NCBI GenBank assembly: GCA_020465985.1
Contig: JAANYP010006942.1
Location: 124,001 to 188,000, forward strand
DNA from: Centrapalus pauciflorus
Lineage: Eukaryota > Streptophyta > Magnoliopsida > Asterales > Asteraceae
DNA: 64,000 nt
Direction: 5' to 3'
The position numbers and the translations under genes were made by a program. Each line of letters starts with the position of its first letter. Position 1 is the stretch's first letter. Below are positions 1 through 11,345 of this stretch, piece by piece. The notes under the pieces were generated by a model, which searched no databases, was not told where the DNA came from, and saw nothing but the letters and a program-made list of their open reading frames with translations.

Positions 1-133
1 TAGTAACTTTGTAATTAAAAGATAAATGAGGGGTGCAATATAAAGTAGTGTGATTGTGTGGGGTGGTGAATGGTCAAAGGGCCAAAGCCCTCCCCCTTTT
101 TCCCTTGTTAAAATCGTCCAACACACACCCCAT

Positions 134-134
<1 letters not shown>

Positions 135-168
<34 letters not shown>
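135..168. repeat. (GT)n microsatellite
   Basis: A perfect GT run of about 17 units lies just downstream of the presumed transcription start of the first LTR. It creates a spurious His-Thr reading frame on the minus strand. Confidence 0.95.
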
Positions 169-169
<1 letters not shown>

Positions 170-1865
170 CTTGCTTATTTGAGAGATTGAGAGAAAGAGA
201 GAGTAGAGAGTTGGGTAGAGGTTGAGGATTAAAGATTTTGGTGCTCAAATCTTTCTCATATTGTCGATTATTGAAGGTATAACCTCCTCCCATTATCCTT
301 CTTCATTTTCTCTTTATTTTGGCTCCATGGTTGATGATGAACTCAAATAGGTTCATGGAATTTTGTTTGGGAATCAACCTAAATGTTAACAAATGTTGTA
401 ATAGCTTGTTATTGGGTTGAAATGGAGCCATAATATGTAGCTATATGTGTTGATTTGGTTGGACTAAGTTATAGACTCGATTAGGGCTCAAATTGAGCCA
501 TAGATCAAACGGTTGCATTTGTGATGTTTTGGAAGCTCAAAATAAGCTTAAAGTGTTTTAAATATGTTGAATAATCGATTTCAAGTGTTGGTTTTGAGTT
601 TGGTTGAGTTTTGAAATTTTTGGTGTTAAACCCGTAGGGGAAGAAGTGCAGGTCTGTGAGCGAGGCGACTCGCGAATCAAAATTTTCTGTTCGCAAAATT
701 TGAGCTACTCGACGAGTCGAAACTGACTGTCCAAAATTTTGATTTTGAGCTACGGGATCCTATGCTAACGTCTAATACTTGTAAAATAAATCTAAATTAA
801 GTGTTTAAAGGGTTCTAAAGTTTAATTCAACATTCGGGTCTTATAGAGTCCCGAAATGGATATAAGGCTTTCGGTTTGCAACCCGAAATGTAATTGGAAG
901 AGTTTAAAGAGTTGTTGAGAGCATTGAGCCTCTATATTGGGATCCAACACTTGTTTGCAACTCCTATTGCATGAGTCTAGTTGTTCCCAAAGTTAGAACA
1001 TGAATCCGAGTTCGTTGGGTACCGGAATGACCCGAAACTCTCACGTTGATTCCCGAACTCTCATTTGGAGAACTTTATGGACTGAATAAGCTTTGAGGGC
1101 TTATATATTTTTTATGTAAATATCATGTAGGTGAATTGGATCGTTGGAGCCTATTCGAAGAAGCATTTGCCTTATTTGGGCATTTCTGGGTCAAATTGAG
1201 ACATCAAGGCTATAATTAGCCAACCACTGTGATTTCTAGGATAAATGTAGAATAAGGATTACATGTTAATTGTTGTTTATGCTAGGTCGTTAACATGCTA
1301 TTTGATCATGCAAACTCATATGCCATATTGATAGACTCATTGTAGTCCTTATTGGACATGTTGACATGCATCATATATTGAAAATGTGTTGTCATGCTAG
1401 TTGACATCATTGTGGATTGGTTTGTCGTGAATGTCATATTGGAAATACTATATATTTGAACGACCAAACATATGTCCCGGTGACCTTGTTGGTTGGTCGA
1501 AATGTTTATATGACTATTTGGAGAGTCATTAATATGATTAATTGTTGTTAGTTGAGCACGGTAATGTATTTGGACATTGGACATTGAATAGAACCAATAC
1601 TTGTTATTGATTAGTCGAGTAGATCTTGAGGCCACCATTAATTGATCGTTATGGCACATTGCTTGATAACCTATCTGGTTGTAAGTTGTTGGTTAGGGCC
1701 GTTTAACCGATAAGCCTAAAGTGTAACCAAATTGTACCCAAATGTAAGGTTATGGTTGGAAGCTTAATAACTAAAAAGATAAAATTGATAACACATGAGA
1801 CACATTAGCCACATTGGATCATTCTTGACCAATTAGATTGTTGAGTGTTCAACATAATTGATTTG

Positions 1866-2263
1866 TGGGTAACCACTCCCGTACTTGATCGGGGTGGACA
1901 TAGTTATATGTGTATGTATATATATGTTGTTGGAAACCACTCTCGTACTTGTTCGGGGTAGACGTGATCATTTGTATATACATATTAAGATTGGATTGCG
2001 TTGGACCCTTTCATGTGAGGACAGCAACGGGCCGCCTACGGGCGATGATAATTAAACGTTGGGCTGCAAGCATGACTTGATAGGATATCCAAATCGAAGT
2101 GTTGTAACATGTGAGGACAGCAACGGGCCGCCTGCAGGCGACGTTGAATAAACGTTGGGCTGCAAGCATGGTGAGGCAACACTTGTGTTTATGAAGTAAT
2201 GAGTAGTAGTGTTTGTTAATGCAACGAGCCACCTGCGGGCAATATTGATTTAACGTTACGACG
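1866..2263. repeat. Sub-repeats inside the first LTR
   Basis: Two repeat families are visible. At 1866-1970 a unit containing CCACTC(C/T)CGTACTTG followed by TCGGGG occurs twice. At 2015-2263 a unit of about 65 bp occurs twice almost unchanged and a third time diverged; its core is GCAACGGGCCGCCT followed by an inverted GGGCG and then AACGTTGGGCTGC. Each unit could fold into a short hairpin. Such sub-repeats are common in U3/R regions of plant gypsy LTRs. Confidence 0.75.
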
Positions 2264-2942
2264 GGCTACTATGACATTATTTAGTTCATGCGTTAACTCG
2301 GCTAGGCCGGGCGGTGAAGATAGAACCTGTGGATATGAATTATGTAAATTAATCATATTAGTAGTTTAGAATCCTATGGAAATAAATATGGAGAATTACA
2401 TAGTCCTCAGTGAGATGAGATGAACCATCTCATAAGTTGTAAATCGGTGATTGTTAAATGTCTGATTTTAGTTGAACTAACATCAATACCGTATAACTGT
2501 TATATATATTAATCTTGGAATTCACTAAACAACTTTGTTGTTTATGTTTTAGTTATAAACATTTTTACAGGTTTTGTGATACCATGCTGGAAGCTTTCGG
2601 ACTTCCGTGTTGTTAAAGATGTTAGATTCAAGACTAACGGTATGACTTGAATGTCGTGTTGGGTTTTGGGTAGCCAACTACCTGGCCTTAACTATTCGTT
2701 CGCAGGATCATGACGTGTAACCTTGTAGACCTTAATAGTTGTTATTCAAGTGCATCAATTATGACGCATTAGTTGTAAAAGTTTTAATTCTACCCTAAAT
2801 CCGCAAGTATTATTGTACTAATTATTGTTAATTACACATAAACATGTATTATCGTGGTATGGGTGTTTCATTTTTTGTGTATGATATGTATAAGGTAATT
2901 GAGGAATTACGTTGTACCAAACTATTACTAGTATAAAATAGG

Positions 2943-3917
2943 GTTATTATCGACCATCCGAACTTTTATGATTTTTTCGGTTTAACCATTCAATTTTTTT
3001 CACAACCGGTCAAATCACTACACTTTTTATTTTCTATTAGTTTAATCACTATACTTTCAAATTTATTGGTTTAGCCATTCATTTTTGACCGGTAAACTGT
3101 TTGACCGGTCAATTGTTGTTATGAATGAGAGTTTTTATCAAAAAAACCATTCGAACTTTCATAATTCTTTTTCTTTAACCACTCTATTAGTTTTTTCATC
3201 ATAAAAACCATTCTCTATTTTTCATCATCATATTGCTTTTATCAACAACGATGTTTCATTGATCTCTTCTGCTTCTTTATTATCATCATCTTCTACTTCA
3301 TCAGTTCTTCATTATCATTGTGTTAATCCAAATAGATTCTAATCAATTTGATTCTCTAAGGTTTTTGTAGTGTTCATCAAGTTTGTTAGGGTTTGAATGT
3401 TTTAAAGGATCGTAAATAAATAAATTTTATAAATTAAATAGTAATCACTAACGATAGTAATAATATAATTTAATAAATTTTTAAAAAATAAATTATAATA
3501 GAAAATTAATAACTAAAATTTTATTATAAAATTTCATAAGCAATTTTGAAACTTAAATTGGGTTTATTTTTGGTGTTTATAATATCTTGAAAAAACTTAA
3601 AAATAAAAATGAATTGATTTTAATTTGATATAGTACTGTTATTGATAAAAATATATGTTTGATTACATTGAATTATCGGTTCTCGGAGTTTTAATTTTTA
3701 GTTTAAGAGGATGATGGTCAAACCAAAAAAATCTTGAAAGTTCGAGTGGTTTTTTCAATGATAAAAAACGTCACGTAATTGCCACGTAAGCAAATCACCC
3801 GTGATAACAGGTAAAATGGTCAAAGCAATAAAAATGAAAAGTTTAGTGTTTTGATCGGTTGGAAAAAAAATTGAGTGTTTAAACCGAAAAAATCATAAAA
3901 GTTCGGATGGTTTTTTC
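2943..3917. mobile_element. Non-autonomous long inverted-repeat element (MULE-like or foldback)
   Basis: Left arm (about 2952-3190) and right arm (about 3715-3911) are inverted copies. The outer 40 bp are nearly identical (ACCATCCGAACTTTTATGA and its complement), and similarity continues inward to a second motif, AAAACCA(T/C)TCGAACTTTC. The centre (3200-3700) is AT-rich with no coding signal. The element separates two parts of the MuDR relic that read on either side, which supports insertion. I could not identify a convincing target duplication, so both ends are uncertain by about 10 bp. Confidence 0.7.
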
Positions 3918-4422
3918 GACTTGGACTTTGGTCTTAGAGCATTAGGAAATGATGACGATGCTATTTTAATGTTCAAATATGTTATTGAACACAAGTTAAC
4001 AGATGTTTAATGTGAATATCGAAAAACAAATTTGTTATGTTATTACACACTACCAAAGTCTAAGGTTGTAAATGAGGAGTCACCCGAACCAGACTGTAAT
4101 GTTTCTTTAGTAGAATACACATGAAACAGAAATGAAAAGAAAAGTATATAAGGTAGTTCATCTTCTATGATGCTTTTATTGGAATGGCATGAACCTAAAG
4201 TAGCTAATTCTAGTCAACACATATCAAATCAGTAAGAACCACTTAAAAAGATAACAAGTTGATGAAGGACATAAGGGAACAACATGAATTGGTGGAGGCA
4301 ATAAAGACATAACATGCATTGAAGAAGTAACAGTTTCCATTCAAGAAGAACCACAAGAGGTAATAACATAAGCAAAGGCAATGGTCCAACAAGAATATAA
4401 CTAAAAGTGCTCTGATTTTAAC

Positions 4423-5058
4423 CATAGTTACCAGAAACGCTGGATGAGGCACGTTCTACGTACCGAACGGAACGTACCGAATCGCGGTACGTTTTCGTAC
4501 CGAATCGCCTATGGTACGCGTACCCAATCGCCGACGAAGTCGTTCCCAAACGCCATCGAAACTGGTTTCCAATCGACGGCGAAACTGGTTCCCACAGCCG
4601 ACGGTACGCGTTTCCAAGCATCGCGAATTCGCCTCCGGTACTCTCACTTTTGAAATTCATGAATTCCAACAGAAACCCTTCGTTTCCAATAGCAATCCTT
4701 TCGTTTCCAACAACAATCCTTTCGTTTCCAACAGCAGCTGTACACACGTTTCCCTGACTGTCCCTTCGTTTCCAACAACAACTCTTCATAATCTTCAGGT
4801 CCAGCCTTCATTTCTCTATATGTTTCTGTTTTGAATTATGTTTCTGTTTTGAACTCTGATTATGTTTAATATTATATATTTCTTATAATCTTAATCTTAT
4901 GTTTAATGTGGTACATCGTACCAAATAACTTGGTACACCGTACCCGAATCGTACCGAAATGAACCTACCCCCCTACGTACCGGATACGGTAGATATGGCG
5001 AACCGCGTTCCCGGTCCTCGTTCCCGTACCGGATCGAACCACGAATCTGGTAACTATG
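4423..5058. mobile_element. hAT-like MITE, 636 bp, TSD ATTTTAAC
   Basis: The element starts CATAGTTACCAGA and ends TCTGGTAACTATG, a perfect 13-bp terminal inverted repeat. It is flanked by the direct repeat ATTTTAAC at 4415-4422 and 5059-5066. An 8-bp duplication is the size made by hAT transposases. The interior carries inverted GTACCG/CGGTAC motifs and tandem copies of CGTTTCCAA(C/T)A near 4680-4780. No transposase is encoded, and open frames inside are by-products of the repeats. It lies in the MuDR relic. Confidence 0.85.
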
Positions 5059-5556
5059 ATTTTAACATTCAAGACTTTGACCTATTCTTTAGATCTCCAT
5101 ACAATGATGATAGGCAATAAAAGGATGATAATAGATGTCTTAGAGGGAGTAGACAATGACAATTATAATTTTATAGTAGATGAAGATAATATTGTCAATG
5201 AAATGGATGTGGATATGAGGGTTTTCATACTAAATATCGTAATAGAAGTTGAGTTGTGTGGCAAACAAGTTGAGCGAATGTGGGAAATGAAGACTGCAAG
5301 ATATAGATGTTTTAAACAATGACAACTTTGATAGTGCATCTTATGAAGGGGATTGTGTTATTGAAAAGAAAAGAAAGAAGTTGAAACAGTTAAGAAAGTA
5401 ACACAAATGATCAGATGGTAAAGTCCTTAAGCATAACTTTTATGTTAGACAAACTTTTGCTTCACAAAAAATGTGAAAGAGAAAATCAAGTTGCATGCAA
5501 TTAATAAAGACCAGAAAAAGATAGAGGTTGTGAAGAATGACAAACGAAGGGTGAGG

Positions 5557-7720
5557 TGTAACATCCTTTATCTTAGATAAGCATTAATTTAACTTAATAC
5601 TGTAACTTTCTTTTTTTTAAGGTGTAATTAATAAAAGCTATATAAGTATTGGGTTAAATTTGTCAATTTAACATTAAGGTTTAAGGGTGCAAATTATCAA
5701 TATGTCAAAGGTATAATAATGAGACGTTTTATGAGTTGATGACTCACTAATGTGAGTGATTACTCATCACTACATGCATCTGCATGTTTCTTTCTCGTTG
5801 TGCTCAAAAGAAACGAATCCATGCACTTTTTCTCTCTAAAAGTTCTTGGCTTTCATTCTCTCAAATTAAAGAAATTCTCTCAATTGATCAAATTGAACTA
5901 GACATCTTGCTTGGATTGTTCATGCAAAACGTTACAAGTAATAATCTCTTGATAATTCAAGGTAATTTTCATTTTTAACTAACAATCTCTTGATAATTCA
6001 AGGTAATTTTCATTTTTAACTGAACTTTTATTATGTTAATAAAGGTTAATTACGACACTGAAGCATAAAAGGCAAGACATTTATGTAAAATTTGGCTAAT
6101 TAGCCATTGTAAACATAAAAATGATGTTTGATATATGTTTTAAATAGTATATAAAGTTTTTTGCATGTGTTTATTGTGCGAAAGATTATTAAAATAGAAC
6201 TGGATAAAATCAGCAAACTTATAATTAATGAACTTCAGATTCTATATAGACCTGAAGTTTGGATCATGATGAAACCGAAGTTTGGATGTCAGCTTTATAC
6301 GAATTTTGGATACTTAAAAGCAAGAAGTAAAATGCTCAAGTAAACAATTTTGGACCTACCATGTTCAGATCTCATTAGATTTGAAGTTCGTATAATAGAC
6401 AAAACAAATTAAAATAAATATAATTCATCAAGGTTGGACCTCACTAGGATCCGAAGTTCAAACATAGCTTGAGTTTGAAATTCTGACTATGCCCTAAAAT
6501 CAACAGAATCCAAGAGACCTGTGATCTGAAATTATGTATGATCCAAAGTTAGTTTACCAAATTACTATACTAACTTATACCATTTATCTCAGATATTTCC
6601 ATATGGCCGATGTACATGCTAAGTAATTAAATAAATTTGCGCTTAGAAGCTATAAAGCTTGATAAAGTTTTCAAAGCTAGTATGCCAAATTGAAAAGTAA
6701 AAGCCAGAGCTGCAACCTAAAGCCAATATCAGATAAAATATGAAAACAATATACTAAAGTGAAAACCAAAGTCAAGCTATCATCTATCCCTAATTTAGTA
6801 GGAGGCGGTGCAAACCCACTAACAAATTGCTAAGTGTCAGCTTAAAGTCAAACAGTAAATTGTAGATTTAATTGCTTTATATGTATTTTATGAAATGAGG
6901 CATGTTGCATTTGGTAAAGCTTTATTTGGAATTCATACCAAAAACTTGACTGAGCGACTATGCAAACCATGATAAGGTGATACCCAGTTTAACATGATAT
7001 ATATTTCTATTCTCAGACATTTGCTATTTATCTTGACATAGCTATCACTTGCTTTTGCTTTGTTAGCATTGCTTATTGACTTATACTATTAAAAACTTAT
7101 TTGTCAAGACTATCATTATTCCTACTTACTCAACTGAAACTTGTAAATGATGCTTACTCTAATGTCACCCAGGTTGCTTTACTGGTAGCTAGATCAGTTA
7201 GTTGTTGATATGCATAAAATGCACGTGTTTAGGTTTTGACATCATCCAATTCCTATGACTATGTCTCATCAACGACAGACAGTTACCAATTGCTATGCAA
7301 ATCGCGAATGTTGCCTAAAGACTTGAGCTTATCGTCTTATCATAAATGCATGTTTACTCAAAATTTTAAACTAACAAAGTCATTGCTTAAAAATGTTCTC
7401 TAACTATTTTACAGGAAAAAGGTAATGCCCCTGATGGACCAAAAACATAGGTTCAGACATTTTCGAGCTCGAAGTTCTTAAACCACTTCTCAAGTAACTT
7501 TGTGGTATTTATAAAGTGATTATGAAGCTTTGGGAGCTAGGTAGTTATTATACTATAAAAAATGTTCCAATAGATTAGTTAACATGTACCTTTGTAATGA
7601 AATTAGAGTTTGATTTTGTAATATTTAATTTCTTGTCTCTAATTTATCTTAGTTTGTGGGTGATATTATATTGCTTAACAAAGACCTTAATAAGATCCTT
7701 AACAAAAGTTGGGTTTTACA
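5557..7720 (+). mobile_element. Solo LTR of a gypsy element inserted in the MuDR relic
   Basis: The segment starts TGTAACATCC, like the young gypsy LTR at 53861, and ends GGGTTTTACA. It is flanked by TGAGG (5552-5556) and TAAGG (7721-7725), a 5-bp target duplication with one change. If it is left out, the MuDR reading frame continues across the junction (KRRVR into VICVNT), which confirms both ends. Length is 2164 bp, close to the 2060-bp LTR of the young gypsy. No internal region or second LTR is present, as expected after LTR-LTR recombination. Confidence 0.8.
5943..6021. repeat. Tandem duplication, 41-bp period, inside the solo LTR
   Basis: Two adjacent copies of a unit starting AATCTCTTGATAATTCAAGG are identical over 38 bp. 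Each contains the same AAG|GTAA donor-like site, so the duplication doubled a possible leader splice donor. Confidence 0.9.
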
Positions 7721-8418
7721 TAAGGGTAATATGTGTTAATACTATACCAACATCTAGAAAAGTTGTTGACATTGTACTGACACCAGCTTCAGAAGGTCAA
7801 ACTTCACAAAGTCAATAGCATGTGAAGGGTACTGAAAAGGGTAACGTGGGAATTGCATAAGAAATCACATTCTCTTGGGTCTTGCACGCGTCGAAGGTCT
7901 CAAATAGTGAAACTTGAGAAGTTAAGACATTAAATGATAAACACATCTGCCTACATTAAAGGAATATAAAAGCTTGCATATCTGGGTTCCTTTCACATAA
8001 AATAATGGATAATGTTCAACGAAACCCATACATACCAATGAGGTCAATTCAAGACAGATTCAAAAGACGCAGGAGCTTAGTATATCAATGAAGTTAGCAT
8101 TTAGGGAAAGATTCAAGCTTTTAGGAAGTTGATTGGAGATTACACAATACGATGCTCTGTTACTAGACACATTGAAGAATTTCAACGATAAATCTAGGTA
8201 CCACTGTTAAGTAAGGGTCGAATCAATACCAAACCCAACTTTTCCAACAAAGAAAAGGGAATTAAGAGAATTTACATATGCATACGATCATAAAAGCAAT
8301 AATTCAAAGCTTGTATAAGGGATTTTCTAATGCTAGACGGGGCTTTTTTGAAAATGCCTTTTCTAGGAAGTTATTGATCATTTTGCGCATGGATCCTAAA
8401 ATTGGCTTTTATCTACTT

Positions 8419-8549
8419 GGGTGAAATTTATATAGTATCAGTATAATGTTAATTAAAACATGTTTATGAAAAAAAATTCAAAAAAAATAAATAAATTTAA
8501 GAGTGGTATATTCTAGTGCGCTAAGTAATAGGTGGTACTCACTTGAACC

Positions 8550-8615
<66 letters not shown>

Positions 8616-8790
8616 GAGAGAGGGAGAGAGAGAATATGGTTCGAGAGAGTACCACTCAATATGCAGCAGTACCACCTAATATGCAGCGCACCAGAACATA
8701 CCACCCTTAAAGAAACTTTTTTATAATTTTCTTTCATAAACATGTATCAATTAACATTTTGAAGATATTATATAAATTTAAGATACATTC
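8419..8790. mobile_element. MITE with long inverted arms and a (TA)n loop
   Basis: The left arm (about 8421-8545) and right arm (about 8640-8790) are inverted copies, sharing for example AACATGTTTATGAAA, AAG(A/G)GTGGTAT and AGGTGGTACT. Between them is a (TA)n tract at 8553-8612 followed by a GA-rich stretch. No coding capacity. It abuts the last recognisable piece of the MuDR relic. The outer limits are approximate because the arms fade out. Confidence 0.65.
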
Positions 8791-8897
8791 ACATCCACTA
8801 GCTCCTAAACAAAGATGTGAACGTACACTTACAATAATTTGCATATATGTGAACGCATTTATGTGATGCGTGATTTTATGCACTTAGAATGTGTGAA

Positions 8898-9401
<504 letters not shown>

Positions 9402-9829
9402 TATATATATATATATATATGTATGTATGGAAGAGTTCTATTTGAGAACCATAAATATTATGAGAACTTAAGAACCTTTTATGGCTTTTGGATTACTAGA
9501 ATCAACGGTTGATATATTGAATGATAATTTTGTAATTATTTAGAAATTTGATAGTGGGGAATCTTGAGAAGGTGTGAAAATGATATTTTTGAAAGAAAAA
9601 AAATCTGTTTTTTCTATTTCTCTCTCTTATTTTTTTCTTTTTCATTTTATTCTTCTTTCATGAGAATTGATTTTTATAGTAAAAAACTAATTTTTTATAA
9701 ATTTTTTTTCCCTATATAGAATTATTTAATTGCTAAAAATTAGTGTATTCTATATAGAAATGTTATGTGTCTATATAGAATGTTATATAATTTTATATCT
9801 TTTTATGTAGATTAACATTACTATTCATA
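9402..9829. other. AT-rich stretch without recognisable gene
   Basis: After a short TA tract the sequence GAGTTCTATTTGAGAACC and following AT-rich DNA looks repeat-derived, including a TCTATATAGAA-type palindrome near 9710-9790. I found no ORF, RNA gene or paired terminal repeat. Confidence 0.5.
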
Positions 9830-10252
9830 ATATATGTAGAATGCTATGTTTTTCTTGTATTATATTCTATGTAGATTATCATGTAATCTACGTAGAATGT
9901 CGTGTAGAATGTCAAGTATCATATATTCTACGTAGATTACATGATAATCTATATAGATTATATGTAACATTACTATTCATAACCTATGTAGAATGTTATG
10001 TTTCTTGTATTATATTATATTTAGATTATCATGTAATCTACGTAGATTTCATAAAATATACGTACAATGTCGTGTAAAATGTCAAGTATCATATATTCTA
10101 CGTATATTCTATGTAGATTATTATGTAATCTACGTAGATTATCATGTAATCTACGTAGAATATATGATACTCGTCATTCTACATGACATTCTATGTAGAA
10201 TGTTGTGTATAATGTCAGATATCATATATTCTACGTAGATTACATGATAAAA
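9830..10252. repeat. Array of ATTCTACGTAGAAT-type palindromes
   Basis: Variants of TCTACGTAGA, joined by ATTATCATGTAATC or ATGTCAAGTATCATAT, recur on both strands about ten times over some 400 bp. Larger inverted blocks are built from these units, so the region could extrude into nested hairpins. Spacing is irregular, which argues against a simple satellite. It ends where the LTR of the outer copia is thought to begin. Its origin is unknown to me. Confidence 0.8.
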
Positions 10253-11035
10253 TTGCTCAGAGAATATTGGAGAAGCTTCCTTTTATACTCTCTTATTTGT
10301 CTCACATTCCTTAGAAGCTTCCTTTTTTACTCTCTTAGAGAATATTGGAGAACCTTCCTCATTGGATGCAGAGATAGTGGAGAGCCTTTCCAAAAAGACA
10401 AAACTGCTTTTCTACACGTTCTGACAAAGCAACATTTGTCCCTACATTACAGAATCTTTGTCTTTTCCTTTTTGTCTCTGTTGCAGAATGCTTTACCTTA
10501 AAGAGGAATGTCAACTTTAATCCTTTCCTCTTATTGTAGAGCCATTTTGATATAAGAAATGGTCTGTCACCCATTTTAAATATCCACTTTGTCTTCATGT
10601 ATCAGAACAGCTTAGGCAGTGTGAGCAGCTTCTGATTTTCCACTTTGTCTTCGACTTGCAAACTGATCTTTTAGTCCAAGACAATAAATGATGACATGGA
10701 AACAAATTCCATAAAGTGTATAACCTGTTCACAAAGAATAGGTTTCGTTCACAAAGAACAGAACACTAGTTTTGGTCCAAGCTGCTCAACAGACATGAGC
10801 AGCGTGGACAGTTTATGTCCAGCCTGTTCAACAGAATAGAACAACTTAGACAATCTGCCTTAGTTGCAACAAACAGGGTAAGCAGCTTTGACTTATATTG
10901 CAAATCACTTTTGAGGTTTCGATAGGGCATACATATGGCCTTAAATTATACATTCAAGTGCATCAAACAGGTTTGATTAATAATCTCCACCTAAGATGTA
11001 TAACAGGTTTGACTGAGACCTTTTTGTGCCTAACA
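10253..11035 (-). mobile_element. 3' LTR of the outer Sirevirus-like copia
   Basis: The inner end is well placed: TAACA at 11031-11035 is directly followed by a C-rich tract that is a polypurine tract on the minus strand. This is the same arrangement as in copia-2 at 27644. The outer end near 10253 is a guess, because the partner LTR lies outside the window. The LTR contains a direct repeat around GAATATTGGAGAA (10262 and 10339) and many dispersed copies of the motif CCTGTTCAACAG/GAACAGG. No ORF. Confidence 0.6.
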
Positions 11036-11047
11036 ATCTCCCCCTAT
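11036..11047 (-). promoter_or_regulatory. Polypurine tract of the outer copia
   Basis: On the minus strand the tract reads AATAGGGGGAGAT directly before the LTR start TGTTAGGC. It would prime plus-strand DNA synthesis. The same AGGGGGAGAT core occurs in copia-2. Confidence 0.8.
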
Positions 11048-11345
11048 TTGCAATAATCAGTCTAAGCTGATTATATCAATGATCACTATATATTTTTACA
11101 TTACATTTGCTGAAATGGAAATACAACATTGAAGTAAGGTAAAAGATAAGTTTATACATACACTGACATTGATTTAAACAACACATGTTTTACAAAAGTA
11201 CAATTGATGTACTAAGGTAAATTACAATTATTGTAATAGAGTACAACATATGTACAAGTAGAAAATTTCAACAAGTTTGGATTGTTGATGTTGGGAGCAG
11301 ATAATGGCAAGCCTGTCCAACTTATGTACAACTTCCATTCTTCAT

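Larger units (their letters stand above)
1..2870 (+). mobile_element. Partial LTR of a Ty3/gypsy element (left end outside window)
   Basis: The stretch has the layout of a long plant gypsy LTR: a TATA-like TATAAAG near 39-45, a CT/GA-rich leader near 170-230, a possible splice donor (AAG|GTATAA) near 275, and a right end reading GGGTGTTTCA at 2861-2870. Right after 2870 the MuDR relic starts in reading frame, and no TGGTATCAGAGC primer site follows, so this is a solo LTR or the 3' LTR of an element lying to the left. The start and the target duplication cannot be seen. No long ORF is present. Family assignment is by layout only. Confidence 0.55.
2871..8418 (+). pseudogene. Degenerate MuDR-type Mutator transposase, split by three insertions
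   Basis: Fragments of one plant MuDR-like transposase read in order on the + strand. At 2871-2942 and 3918-4030 are pieces of the N-terminal PB1-like region (for example GLRALGNDDDA near 3925). At 5067-5556 is an acidic stretch and the start of the Mut DNA-binding domain (FYVRQTFASQK, then VKNDKRRVR). At 7726-8418 the reading continues through WVLHASKVSNSET, then a segment like NPYIPMRSIQDRFKRR, and finally LDGAFLKMPFLG near 8332, where the first catalytic Asp of the MULE DDE core is expected. Many stops and frameshifts make it a relic. Three elements split it, at about 2943-3917, 4423-5058 and 5557-7720. The remaining catalytic core and SWIM finger were not found beyond 8418, where MITE sequence starts. 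Confidence 0.75.

Noticed and set aside
4418..4834. Overlapping frames of 60-120 codons on both strands
   Set aside because: They fall inside the hAT-like MITE and arise from its GC-rich word repeats.
9841..10501. Plus-strand frames of 78-98 codons with repeated Tyr-Val-Asp words
   Set aside because: Translations of the ctacgtag palindrome array and the adjoining LTR.
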